Positions 1 to 8,018 of a stretch of 64,000 nt of DNA are shown one piece after another. The notes below the pieces were generated by a model, which was not told the DNA's origin, did no database searches, and saw nothing but the letters and a program-made list of their open reading frames with translations. The DNA is from a bacterium (GTDB taxonomy: Bacteria > Krumholzibacteriota > Krumholzibacteriia > LZORAL124-64-63). Positions within the stretch are counted from its first letter, which is position 1; each line of letters begins with the position of its first letter. Made by a program: the position numbers and the translations under genes. The stretch lies in the NCBI GenBank assembly GCA_016712675.1, contig JADJQR010000001.1, positions 3,782,001 to 3,846,000 on the forward strand. Direction: 5' to 3'.

Positions 1-6
1 GGCGCC

Positions 7-1089
7 TCAGAACCGCCGCCTCGCGAACAGCCCGTCCCACACCGCCAGCGCCGGCTTGGGCACGAACGCGTCTCCCACCATCTGCATCAGTCCCAGGCTG
101 CCGAACAGCGGCAGGTTGACCGGATAGGGATCGGTCAGGCTGTCCAGGTCGAGGTCGGTGAAGAGCGTCTGCACCGCCGCGCGCGCATCCACGCTGTCCA
201 GGAGCACCGCCTGGCGGGTCAGGTACCGCGCCTGCAGTTCCGGCGACGAGGTGATGGGCGCCAGACTGGCGCTGCCCCACCCGCCTTCGCAGACGATGAC
301 CGGCAGCGTGCGCCCATCCAGCAGGCGCGCGTAGTAGTCGTCGGGAATGTCTTCAGGCTGGGCGTGGCCGAAATACGGATACGATGACAGGCCCAGCATC
401 TGCGTGAACGGGAAGTCGGCAAGATCCTGCTCGATGCCCACGTAGGAGCCGGCCCCACCCAGACGCCCCCACGCCGTCTCGACCTGCACGCTGATCAGCA
501 ACGGCGCCGTGGCGCCGTCGGTCACCAGTTCGGCTGCGGCGGCGTTGGCCGCGGTGACCATGGCGGCATAGACCGCCGGGGCGGCAGCCTGCCGCACGAG
601 ATTGGTCTCCGCCGTCAGGCCGATGTAGTCCGGCTGGAACCGCGCGACGAAAGCCCGCACGTACTGCCGATAGAGCAGCTGGACCGAAGACTCGGTGATG
701 CTGCGCCCGGCGGCGCGCAACAGCGGCGGCTCTTCGCCCCGGGACAGGCCGTCGGTGAGGTCGGCCATGAAGAAGACGCGAAGCCCGCGGTTGCGCAGGT
801 AGGCGACCAGGCCGGCCTTGCCCTCCACGATGGTGTCGAGGTCCGCGCCTGCCAGCAGCTGGTCCCAGGGCAGTTCCTCGTGCAGCACCACCAATTCGGC
901 CCGGGAACTGAAGAGGTCGATGTTCCGCAGGGCGGTGGCCGGATCCATCCGCGGCGGCGTGAAGTAGAACCCCATCTCCCAGGTGCGGGTCGGCTGCGTC
1001 GGGCCGGGAGCGGCCGCATCGGAGCCGCATCCCGCCAGCACCGCGGACAGCGTGAGCAGCAGCAGTCCCCGAATGCACCGTGCGTTCAC
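7..1089 (-). CDS. Lipoprotein with TIM-barrel glycosidase-like domain
   Basis: A 360-residue predicted lipoprotein. The N-terminus is basic and hydrophobic and ends in a lipobox (Leu-Ala-Gly-Cys, about residue 19). The body alternates hydrophobic strand-like and helical stretches. It includes a Thr-Ala-Glu-Thr-Asn segment mid-protein and a Val-Cys-Glu-Gly-Gly-Trp segment later. Two acids placed this way resemble the paired catalytic glutamates of clan GH-A glycoside hydrolases such as the GH53-like group. That resemblance is my inference, and the substrate is unknown. The start is a GTG at 1089 because the signal peptide begins there. It overlaps the stop of the upstream membrane-protein gene by four bases (GTGA), so the two are probably translationally coupled. 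Confidence 0.75.
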   Translation of the reverse strand: MNARCIRGLLLLTLSAVLAGCGSDAAAPGPTQPTRTWEMGFYFTPPRMDPATALRNIDLFSSRAELVVLHEELPWDQLLAGADLDTIVEGKAGLVAYLRNRGLRVFFMADLTDGLSRGEEPPLLRAAGRSITESSVQLLYRQYVRAFVARFQPDYIGLTAETNLVRQAAAPAVYAAMVTAANAAAAELVTDGATAPLLISVQVETAWGRLGGAGSYVGIEQDLADFPFTQMLGLSSYPYFGHAQPEDIPDDYYARLLDGRTLPVIVCEGGWGSASLAPITSSPELQARYLTRQAVLLDSVDARAAVQTLFTDLDLDSLTDPYPVNLPLFGSLGLMQMVGDAFVPKPALAVWDGLFARRRF

Positions 1090-1808
1090 GTCGTGGGCCT
1101 CCCGGCGGGCTCCGGCGCCGGCTCGCGGACACCCTTCGTCACGAGCCGAAGGGCGAACGCCAGCTCCGCCGCCAGCGTCAGCGCGTACATCGGTTCGAGG
1201 CGCGGCGCGAGCGTCGGCGCGAGTACGACCGCGAACGAGCCGAGCAGGTAGACCACGCCCGCGACCGAGAGCCCGATGGCGATCAGCGTCGGGACCTGCC
1301 GCGAGACCCTGAACAGGTGCCCCAGCAGGAGGCACGCCAGCCCGAAGAAGATGAGACCGAGATCGTAGACCACCCGGTGCAGCTGCAGGGACGCCAGGGT
1401 CATCGTTGCGGCGGCGGGCAGGCTCGGCGCCCCGCCCGCGACGCCGGCCGTGGCCCACTGGAGAGCGCTGGCCATGTTCGCGAGGTTCGCGGCCAGCACC
1501 GCGGCCTGGATCAGGCGAAAGGCCGCCGCCAGGGCCGCGAGGGTGCGGTCGACGGGCCGCAGCAGCGCGTACAGGCCGACGGCCACCGCGATGTCGAGCG
1601 CGACCATGATCGCGTCCGCGGCGAGTCCGGCGCGGAAGAGCGGCGCCTGAGCGGCGATGTTCGCCAGCGTCGCGGCGGCGTCGTCCGCCTCGACCAGACG
1701 CATGCGCACGAAGAACTCGGCGAACAGACCCATCGCGATGATGCCGAGGTAGGCCCAGCCGCTCAGGCGGGCGATGCTCCGGGTCGTCTGGCTGGTCACC
1801 ACATGCAT
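1086..1808 (-). CDS. DUF4386-like integral membrane protein
   Basis: A 240-residue protein with about six hydrophobic membrane segments and few charged loops. The opening (residues 5-30) has the Arg-x3-Gly-x-Ala-Tyr-Leu pattern seen in DUF4386 membrane proteins, whose biochemical role is unknown. It is the first gene of a two-gene unit with the lipoprotein gene that it overlaps. A candidate extended -10 promoter lies about 70 bases upstream. The family call rests on overall pattern recognition only. Confidence 0.7.
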   Translation of the reverse strand: MHVVTSQTTRSIARLSGWAYLGIIAMGLFAEFFVRMRLVEADDAAATLANIAAQAPLFRAGLAADAIMVALDIAVAVGLYALLRPVDRTLAALAAAFRLIQAAVLAANLANMASALQWATAGVAGGAPSLPAAATMTLASLQLHRVVYDLGLIFFGLACLLLGHLFRVSRQVPTLIAIGLSVAGVVYLLGSFAVVLAPTLAPRLEPMYALTLAAELAFALRLVTKGVREPAPEPAGRPTT

Positions 1809-1878
1809 CCTTCGAGCCCAGGGTCACGAACGCAACGCGCCGACGGTTGAGGAATGGGCGGTCTGGCCAGCGTGTCCG

Positions 1879-1887
1879 ACGATAGCA
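1879..1887 (-). promoter_or_regulatory. Extended -10 promoter for the DUF4386-like gene
   Basis: The minus strand reads TGCTATCGT, an extended -10 (TGn plus TATCGT). Transcription would start near 1872, about 64 bases before the ATG at 1808. I see no good -35, which extended -10 promoters can lack. The same TGCTAT core precedes several other genes here. Confidence 0.45.
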
Positions 1888-1963
1888 TACCAATCCACTC
1901 CTGTATCTTCAAGCCCATTTCCGGGCGCAACATCCCGGCCACCGCGATTCACGCCCGCCATAT

Positions 1964-1984
1964 ACAGGATTCATGCTATCCTGT
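1964..1984 (+). promoter_or_regulatory. Extended -10 promoter inside an inverted repeat
   Basis: TGCTATCCT at 1974-1982 is an extended -10 about 60 bases before the ATG at 2045. It is framed by a perfect 7-bp inverted repeat, ACAGGAT (1964-1970) and ATCCTGT (1978-1984). The right arm overlaps the -10 hexamer. This is where a dimeric repressor would block RNA polymerase. No regulator is identified. Confidence 0.4.
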
Positions 1985-2044
1985 TTGGATGGCCGCTGCG
2001 GCCGACTGCCGCAACACCGACCCCCTGACCAGCCTGGAGACATC

Positions 2045-2881
2045 ATGCGCTTATCGACCCGATCCCTGTCCCGCCTCGTCCTGGCCGTCGCCCTCATGGC
2101 ACTCCCCGGGCAGGCGCTGGCCGCGACCAAGCTCGCCATGAGGGTGCTCGATGCCGGCGGCACCCCCATCGCCGGCGATTCGACCATCCCCGGCTATGCG
2201 GGCTGGATCGACGTGGCCTCGCTGCAGCACGCCGTCACCGTTCCCATCGGAGCCAACGGTCAGCCGTCCGGAGCGCCCCAGCCATCGGCCGTGGTCATTG
2301 CCGCGGCCTGGGATCTGGCGACGGTGCGCCTGTTCCAGTCCCAGGCGAACGGAACGATGTTCCAGTCCGTCACGGTGGAGGTGATCGACGACCCCGCCGC
2401 CAAGATGCCCATGGCGCTGACCCGGCTCGTGCTGGAAGATGCGCACATCTCGTCCCACACCTACGGATTCGTCGAAGCCGCGGGGTATTTCGACGTGAAC
2501 ATGACGCTGTCGTTCTCGCAGGTCACCATCACGGACCTCGTGGCGGGCACCAGCGCGACGTACGCCTGGAACCCCTTCTCGACGTCGACGCCGCCGGCCG
2601 AGGACAAGGGGATCGTGCTGTCGCCGTCGCCCAACCCCACGCACGGGCAGACCGAGTTCCGCTTCGCGCTGCCGGCCGACAGCAACGCCCGCCTCGAACT
2701 GTTCGACCTGCGCGGCTACCGCGTGCGCGAGCTGTTCAACGGGTTGACGTCGAGCGAATCGACGGTCGCCGCCTGGGACGGCACGGACGAGAACGGCCAG
2801 CGGGTGGCACAGGGCGTCTACATGGTCCGGCTCAGCTACCCGGGCCGCGAGGTCACGCAGCGGATCACCGTGCTGCGCTGA
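2045..2881 (+). CDS. Secreted protein with FlgD-like C-terminal sorting domain
   Basis: A 278-residue exported protein. The signal peptide covers residues 1-22 (basic start, hydrophobic core, Gln-Ala-Leu-Ala-Ala cleavage area). The middle, about residues 25-185, resembles Hcp/type VI effector-like beta-rich folds (an opening Thr-Lys-Leu-Ala-Met-Arg-Val and a regular strand pattern), but I do not assign it. The last 80 residues are a FlgD-like Ig domain (Ser-Pro-Asn-Pro-Thr, Phe-Asp-Leu-Arg-Gly, Trp-Asp-Gly-Thr-Asp, Gly-Val-Tyr). GGAG at 2036-2039, five bases before the ATG, decides this start over an in-frame ATG at 1973. The gene is followed by a large inverted repeat and then the IS110 element. 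Confidence 0.8.
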   Translation: MRLSTRSLSRLVLAVALMALPGQALAATKLAMRVLDAGGTPIAGDSTIPGYAGWIDVASLQHAVTVPIGANGQPSGAPQPSAVVIAAAWDLATVRLFQSQANGTMFQSVTVEVIDDPAAKMPMALTRLVLEDAHISSHTYGFVEAAGYFDVNMTLSFSQVTITDLVAGTSATYAWNPFSTSTPPAEDKGIVLSPSPNPTHGQTEFRFALPADSNARLELFDLRGYRVRELFNGLTSSESTVAAWDGTDENGQRVAQGVYMVRLSYPGREVTQRITVLR

Positions 2882-2921
2882 GGTCGTTGGTGTAGACGGG
2901 CTCCGCAGGGAGCCGGGAGAG

Positions 2922-2980
2922 CGGACTTCGCGCCGGCGCGACCGTCACGGCACCGTGGTGGTTGCGCCGGCGCAAGTCCG
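2922..2980. repeat. Large nested inverted repeat, cruciform-like
   Basis: The left arm CGGACTTCGCGCCGGCGC (2922-2939) is the reverse complement of 2964-2980 apart from one unpaired base. Inside the 24-base loop is a second perfect hairpin, CACGG (2946-2950) and CCGTG (2953-2957). It lies 41 bases after a stop codon and has no T-tract, so it is either a REP-like element or a stabilising 3' hairpin. Confidence 0.7.
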
Positions 2981-3167
2981 GCAACAAGCCGCCGCCGCTT
3001 GCCATCATCAGGAAAAGAGGGAAGGCCGTATGCCAATCGAGGATCGCGTGCTGTGCATCGTCGTTCAGCGCTACCGGCAAGATGCTCATCGCACCCACGA
3101 GGCCAATGGCGAGGACAGGCGGCCGCGTCGAAATCTCGGAAAATGCGCGAACTAGAGATCATGGAGC

Positions 3168-3255
3168 GGCTGGGCCCCTGGTGCAACGTGTGTTGGTCCG
3201 CGTGAACCAGGGACACAGCAGGGTTTGAGCCCTGCACCACCGGAAGGACCCAGCC
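3168..3255 (+). ncRNA. Candidate IS110 bridge RNA / structured leader
   Basis: Three stems nest into a branched fold. The outer stem pairs GGCTGGG (3168-3174) with CCCAGCC (3249-3255). Inner stem A pairs CCCTGGT (3176-3182) with ACCAGGG (3206-3212) around a 23-base loop. Inner stem B pairs GCAGGG (3218-3223) with CCCTGC (3230-3235). IS110 elements encode a bridge RNA with two guide loops in the noncoding end before the transposase, which fits this position. The outer stem ends at the base before the ATG, and the probable ribosome site (AAGGA, 3244-3248) is unpaired inside it. Confidence 0.5.
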
Positions 3256-4368
3256 ATGATCCAGCATACCACAGACACGATCTGGGTGGGCATGGACGTC
3301 CACCAGGCCTCGATCACCGCAGCCATCCTGCACGGCGATGACGTTGAGCCCCAAGTGGTTCGCCTGCCCGGCGACCTGAACGCCGCCCGCCGCCTGTTCC
3401 GCCGCCTGGCCGAGAAGGGTGTCCCGCGTGCCTGCTACGAGGCCTCCGGCGCCGGGTATGTGCTGCAGCGCACACTGAGCGACGACGGCTTCCACTGCGA
3501 GGTGATCGCCCCGAGCCTGATCCCGAGTCGGCCCGGCGACCACCGCAAGACCGATCGCCTGGACGCGGTCCATCTGGCCGGGCAGTTCCGCAGCGGGCAC
3601 CTGACGGCCGTCGCCGTTCCCGACGTGGACCAGGAAGCGGTCCGCCACCTCGTGCGCGCGCATCTGTTCAGCCGCCGGCAGATCACCCGCGCCAAGCATC
3701 GGATCGCGGGCATCCTGCGCACAGGCGGCTATCACTTCACCGAGACCAAGTCGGGATGGACCAAGCAACACCGCGCATGGCTGGCCAAGCTGCGGCGCGA
3801 GTTGACCGGTCCGATGCAGACGGTGCTGACCAGCGAGTTGCAGCACCTCGAGTACCTTGAAGCAAGTCTCAGTTCGCTCGAGGCGGCGATCACCGAGGTC
3901 TCTGTCCAACCACCGTGGCGCGAACCCGTCGAGGCCTTGTGCTGCTTCCGAGGGATCCGGACGCTGACCGCGATGACCATCGTCAGCGAGATCGGGGACA
4001 TCAAGCGCTTCGGCTCGCCGCGTCAGCTGATGGGGTACGTCGGCCTGGTGCCGAGCGCACGCAGCAGCGGCGAACGGAGCCATCGCGGGCCGATCACCAA
4101 GGCCGGGAACCGCTATTTGCGAAGGGTGCTGATCGAGAGCTCCTGGCACTACAGCAAGCGAGCCTGCTCGACGCTGAAGCTGCAGCGACGACGGGCCGGG
4201 CAGGATCCTGCCGTCATCGGGATCGCACTCAAGGCCCAGCATCGCCTCGAACGCCGGTTCCAGCATCTGTCGCGGACCAAGCACACGAACAAGGCAACCA
4301 CGGCGGTGGCCCGGGAACTCTGTGGATTCCTGTGGGCCATGCTGTGGGAAGTCGAAGGCCGCAGGTAA
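3256..4368 (+). CDS. IS110-family transposase (DEDD recombinase)
   Basis: A 370-residue transposase of normal IS110 length. The N-terminal RuvC-like DEDD domain shows Asp14 (Gly-Met-Asp-Val-His), Glu62, and Asp100 and Asp103 (His-Arg-Lys-Thr-Asp-Arg-Leu-Asp). The C-terminal Tnp_IS110/transposase_20 domain starts near residue 228 (Arg-Gly-Ile-Arg-Thr-Leu-Thr-Ala). It carries the Pro-Ser-x3-Ser-Gly segment around residues 267-272, where the family's catalytic serine lies, then Ile-Thr-Lys-Ala-Gly-Asn. A central helical region links the two. All key residues are present and the frame is intact, so it could be active. The start follows AAGGA by seven bases. Confidence 0.95.
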   Translation: MIQHTTDTIWVGMDVHQASITAAILHGDDVEPQVVRLPGDLNAARRLFRRLAEKGVPRACYEASGAGYVLQRTLSDDGFHCEVIAPSLIPSRPGDHRKTDRLDAVHLAGQFRSGHLTAVAVPDVDQEAVRHLVRAHLFSRRQITRAKHRIAGILRTGGYHFTETKSGWTKQHRAWLAKLRRELTGPMQTVLTSELQHLEYLEASLSSLEAAITEVSVQPPWREPVEALCCFRGIRTLTAMTIVSEIGDIKRFGSPRQLMGYVGLVPSARSSGERSHRGPITKAGNRYLRRVLIESSWHYSKRACSTLKLQRRRAGQDPAVIGIALKAQHRLERRFQHLSRTKHTNKATTAVARELCGFLWAMLWEVEGRR

Positions 4369-4554
4369 CTGCGGCCGACAGGGCGTGAGGGAAGAGGTCG
4401 GCCAGGGGAATCCTCGTCTTAAGTATGCGACGGGTGCTTGCGCCCGACTCGCGTCACTAGAGTGAGGCCGCCCCGGACGGGCAGAATCTTGTGCGGTAAC
4501 CAACCCGCGGATATCAGTCTGATCGACCGTCGACGAAGCCTCTTCCCTCCGATC

Positions 4555-4589
4555 ATAGAAAGAGGCCCCGGCCTTTGCCGGCCGGGGCC
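4555..4589 (-). terminator. Terminator hairpin after the repeat-rich secreted gene
   Basis: A perfect 10-bp stem, GGCCCCGGCC (4564-4573) with 4580-4589, and a 6-base loop. On the minus strand it is followed by TCTTTCTAT, a moderately U-rich tail. It lies 40 bases beyond the stop of the minus-strand gene ending at 4629. Confidence 0.7.
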
Positions 4590-4628
4590 TTCGGAGAAGC
4601 ATGTTCTCAGTTGACTAGCCGCTCCATA

Positions 4629-7600
4629 TCACTTCAGCAACGTCACCTTCCGCACATCGGACTGACCGTTTGCCTGCAATCGCACCAGGTAGACTCCTGA
4701 ACCGACTGGGCGGCCGCTGGTGTCCCGGCCGTCCCAGACTCGCATCTGCGGGCCGGCGGCCAGTATCTCATCGACGACGATTCGAACCAGGCGGCCGCGA
4801 GAGTCGTATATCGCCAAGCGGACAGGCGCAGTCGTCGGGACAGTGAATTCGATCGTCGAGCTCGGGTTGAACGGGTTCGGGTAGGCGGCGTCGAAATGCA
4901 GCCCCGCCCCCGGAATCAAATCGACGGCCGCAATTCCGGCCAACCAGCGCCCGATACGGGGCGAGTTCTTGCCGCCGACGGTCCTGAATTCGCCGCCCCA
5001 GTAGAGGTCGCCGTTCCACGACGCAATCACAGTGGCGACGTCATCGGCACCGCCACCGAACTCGGTCCACTCGGAACCGTCCCAGGCAGCGAGCCGGCGA
5101 ACCGGATGCCCGTTCGACTCAGTGAAGCTTCCGGCTGCGTGGAGAGCTCCGTTCCACCACTCCAGGTCCCAGATATCGGGCGTGCCCGGGCCCATACCGG
5201 AGCCAAGCGGCGAAAACGCCACACCGTCCCAGCGCGCGACGCACCTGATGGGCTGGCCTCCGGCGACATTGAACCTGCCACCGAGGTAGAGGTCATTGTC
5301 ATTTGCAGTCAAGGACTGGACGTCGTAGCCGGCCGTGAATCCCGCCGGTGTGTCCCATTCCGAGCCATTCCAGATGGCGAGATACTGGACCGGTTGACCG
5401 CCCGCGTTGGTGAAGTGACCGGCGGCGACCAGTTCGCCGCGATAGACGGCAAGATCGCTGACCCAGCTGTTGAGGCCGCTGCCCAGAGGCGAAAACGTCG
5501 CACCGTTCCAGGCGACGATATTGGAAGCGGGCTCGCCGTCCATTGCAGCAAAGGAGCCGCCGATGATGAGCTTGTCCCCGAAGACGACGAGCGCCATCGC
5601 ACTACTTGGCGCGCCAGGCAACCCGATCGCATCCCATTCGGCACCGTCCCAGCGCGCAAGGTTGCAGTAGTCGCTCGACGGTGGAACCGAGAACAGGCCG
5701 GCGGCATAAAGGTCGCCTTGGTATTCCACGACATCGCGCACGTGTGGAACATTGACACCGGCAACGCCAAATCCCGCGCCGAGTGCGACCCAGGCGTCGC
5801 CATCCCAGGCCGCCACGCCTCCAAGTTCGAGACCACCGACGGCTTCGAAGCGACCGGCGACGATGAGTTGGTCATTGTACGTAGTCAGCGCACTGACCCG
5901 GTTGTCCGGCCCGTTGGCATCGAATCCGGCCCACCATTGCTCGGCGTTGCCGGGCAGCGCGACAGGCTCGTCCCAGACCGTGATGTTCGAGGCGGGAATG
6001 CCCCCGGCCATTGCAAAGGAGCCGCCTACGTAGAGGGCGCCGTCCCACTCCAGAAGACAGTCGGGACTACCCGCAATCCCGCTGTCCATGGCCATCCAGT
6101 GGTTCCTGTCGTCCCAGCGTACAACTCCCGCGAATTCGACGCCGCCGACGGGCGACGAGCCGTTGGCGTACAGCTTGTCGCCCACGGCCGCCAGTGTAGA
6201 CACGAACAAATCCACACAGGTCTCTCCGTCAGGCGAAGACGGCCAACAATACTGATCCGCGAAGCCTGAGCCCATCGGCTCCCAGCCGCCTCCGTTCTCG
6301 CGCGCAATCAGAGACGCGCCGACCCCGCCAATCATGGTGAACGCACCGCCGGCGACAAGGTCGCCCTGGTAATCCACGAGAGCACGAACGGCATCTTCAG
6401 CGCCACCACCATACTCGCTCCAATTCGAGCCGTTCCAGACTGCGAGATTGGCGGCAGCACCGCCGCCCGCCTGCTCGAAGTCGCCACCAACGACGAGTTG
6501 CCCCTCGTGCACACAAAGGGCATGGACGACGCCGTCAACGCCTGCACCAAGCGCGGACCACTGCGACCCATTCCATCGCGCGATGTGATTCACCGGCGCG
6601 CCTCCGGCTACCGAGAACTCACCCGCAGCGATGAGATCACCCATCCAAATCGCAAGCGCATTGACCACACCGTCGAGCCCGCTGCCCAAGGTATGGAACT
6701 CTGAACCGTCCCAACGCACGATGCGTGCGGCCGGCTCACCGCCGGCCTGGAGGAAGGCGCCCGCTGCGTAGAGACTGGTGCCATCACTGGCCAGGTGCGA
6801 AACCACGCCCGAGACGCCGCCACCTATCTCTTCCCACTCGTCGCCGTCCCAGGCAGCCAGGTGATCGGCAGGAACGATGCCTGCCGCCGTGAATTCCCCG
6901 CCCGCGATCAACCGACCCTGGTACTCCGCGAACGCGCGAACAGGCCCATTCATGCCCCGGCAGGTAACTACCGGAAGTGACCACTGGGCGCCATCCCAAA
7001 GAACGAAGTTGGGCGCGACCAGGGCGCCGCCGGCCGTCGCGAATTCACCACCGAAGGCCCAGCCGCCACCATACGGCAGGACTTGCGAAATGAGCATCTC
7101 GACACCGTCGGCGATCGAGTCCCAAGCGCCGCTGTTACCGCGCGTGCCGCTCAGGACGAAGTCGTTTCCTGCGCTGTCTACGGTCTTGACCCAGACGTCG
7201 GAGGGGACACCTGGCACTGCCGTCCAGGTGGCGCCATCCCAACGCGCGAGGCGGTGCGCCGTCGCGCTCTCGATGGCGTTGAAATCACCGCCGGCGTACA
7301 GATAACCGTCCCTGACCTCGAGGTCGTAGACGATGCCACCTGAAGCCGGGTGCGGCTGGGAGAATCCGACCCATCCTTCGGCTGTCCAACGAGCGACACC
7401 ACAAAGCGTGTGGCCCGCGTAGTCGTTGTAGATGCGACCGCTGGCGACGAGCTCCCCGTTGTAGACTTCGATATCGTAGACTTCACTGTAGAGCCCCGAG
7501 CCGAGCGGCGCCCAGGCGGCACCGGTCCAGCGCGCGATGTTCCTGACCGCTGTGCTGCCCGAGTAGTACATACTGCCGCCGGCAATCAGATTTCCGTCAG

Positions 7601-8018
7601 GATCCAGACCGAGTGCGCGGACAAAGTTGTTCGAAAAGCCGTCACCCATGGCGTGCCATTGGGTACCGTCCCAGCGCGCAATGGAGCGACAATACGCGCC
7701 GGTGTTGTCCTGGAAGTAGAATTTGCCAGAGACGATCAGGCTTCCCTCGTGCACCAGGAGTGCGCAAACCTCGTCATTGTATCCGAATTCGATCCCCAGA
7801 TCGACCCACTGGGCACCGTTCCAGCGCGCGATCCGCGGTGCTGAGGTACCGCTGGCTACCGCAAACTTCCCGGCGACATAGAGATCGCCCTCGTACTCCG
7901 CCAGCGCCTGCACGGGCCCGTCAAAGCCGGGCAAACCGAATCCTGGTCGCCATCCGTCTGCCAGCGCAGTGCCAGACAAGATGATGGCCAAGAAGACGGA
8001 CGCCAGTCGGGTGCGCAT
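4629..8018 (-). CDS. Secreted ~20-repeat propeller-like protein, sorting tag
   Basis: A 1129-residue exported protein. After a signal peptide (residues 1-20, ending Ala-Leu-Ala-Asp) come about twenty degenerate units of 45-55 residues. Each has the plan Ala-Arg-Trp-Asp-Gly-x2-Trp, Leu-Gly-x-Gly, Val-x2-Leu, Gly-x-Leu, Gly-Gly-x-Phe, Ala-Gly-Gly. This resembles delta-60/kelch-like beta-propeller repeats and suggests one very large or two stacked propellers. The final 85 residues are the FlgD-like sorting domain (Tyr-Pro-Asn-Pro-Phe-Asn-Pro near residue 1045). I chose the ATG at 8018 because the signal peptide starts there. An in-frame ATG 33 bases upstream adds no useful sequence. Third-position GC looks lower than in neighbouring genes. 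Function unknown; adhesion or surface display is a guess. Confidence 0.85.
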   Translation of the reverse strand: MRTRLASVFLAIILSGTALADGWRPGFGLPGFDGPVQALAEYEGDLYVAGKFAVASGTSAPRIARWNGAQWVDLGIEFGYNDEVCALLVHEGSLIVSGKFYFQDNTGAYCRSIARWDGTQWHAMGDGFSNNFVRALGLDPDGNLIAGGSMYYSGSTAVRNIARWTGAAWAPLGSGLYSEVYDIEVYNGELVASGRIYNDYAGHTLCGVARWTAEGWVGFSQPHPASGGIVYDLEVRDGYLYAGGDFNAIESATAHRLARWDGATWTAVPGVPSDVWVKTVDSAGNDFVLSGTRGNSGAWDSIADGVEMLISQVLPYGGGWAFGGEFATAGGALVAPNFVLWDGAQWSLPVVTCRGMNGPVRAFAEYQGRLIAGGEFTAAGIVPADHLAAWDGDEWEEIGGGVSGVVSHLASDGTSLYAAGAFLQAGGEPAARIVRWDGSEFHTLGSGLDGVVNALAIWMGDLIAAGEFSVAGGAPVNHIARWNGSQWSALGAGVDGVVHALCVHEGQLVVGGDFEQAGGGAAANLAVWNGSNWSEYGGGAEDAVRALVDYQGDLVAGGAFTMIGGVGASLIARENGGGWEPMGSGFADQYCWPSSPDGETCVDLFVSTLAAVGDKLYANGSSPVGGVEFAGVVRWDDRNHWMAMDSGIAGSPDCLLEWDGALYVGGSFAMAGGIPASNITVWDEPVALPGNAEQWWAGFDANGPDNRVSALTTYNDQLIVAGRFEAVGGLELGGVAAWDGDAWVALGAGFGVAGVNVPHVRDVVEYQGDLYAAGLFSVPPSSDYCNLARWDGAEWDAIGLPGAPSSAMALVVFGDKLIIGGSFAAMDGEPASNIVAWNGATFSPLGSGLNSWVSDLAVYRGELVAAGHFTNAGGQPVQYLAIWNGSEWDTPAGFTAGYDVQSLTANDNDLYLGGRFNVAGGQPIRCVARWDGVAFSPLGSGMGPGTPDIWDLEWWNGALHAAGSFTESNGHPVRRLAAWDGSEWTEFGGGADDVATVIASWNGDLYWGGEFRTVGGKNSPRIGRWLAGIAAVDLIPGAGLHFDAAYPNPFNPSSTIEFTVPTTAPVRLAIYDSRGRLVRIVVDEILAAGPQMRVWDGRDTSGRPVGSGVYLVRLQANGQSDVRKVTLLK

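Larger units (their letters stand above)
3151..4455 (+). mobile_element. IS110-family insertion sequence
   Basis: This is a single-gene element without obvious terminal inverted repeats, as expected for IS110. The proposed ends rest on a 7-base direct repeat, ACTAGAG, at 3151-3157 and again at 4456-4462, one copy at each edge. That gives about 1305 bp, with 105 bp upstream and 87 bp downstream of the transposase. IS110 elements recombine at a short core shared by donor and target, which this repeat would fit. The exact boundary is inferred. Confidence 0.6.

Noticed and set aside
2836-4602. A 588-codon minus-strand frame opposite the transposase
   Set aside because: It is antisense to an intact, motif-complete IS110 transposase and runs through an inverted repeat and terminator hairpin, so it is not a gene.
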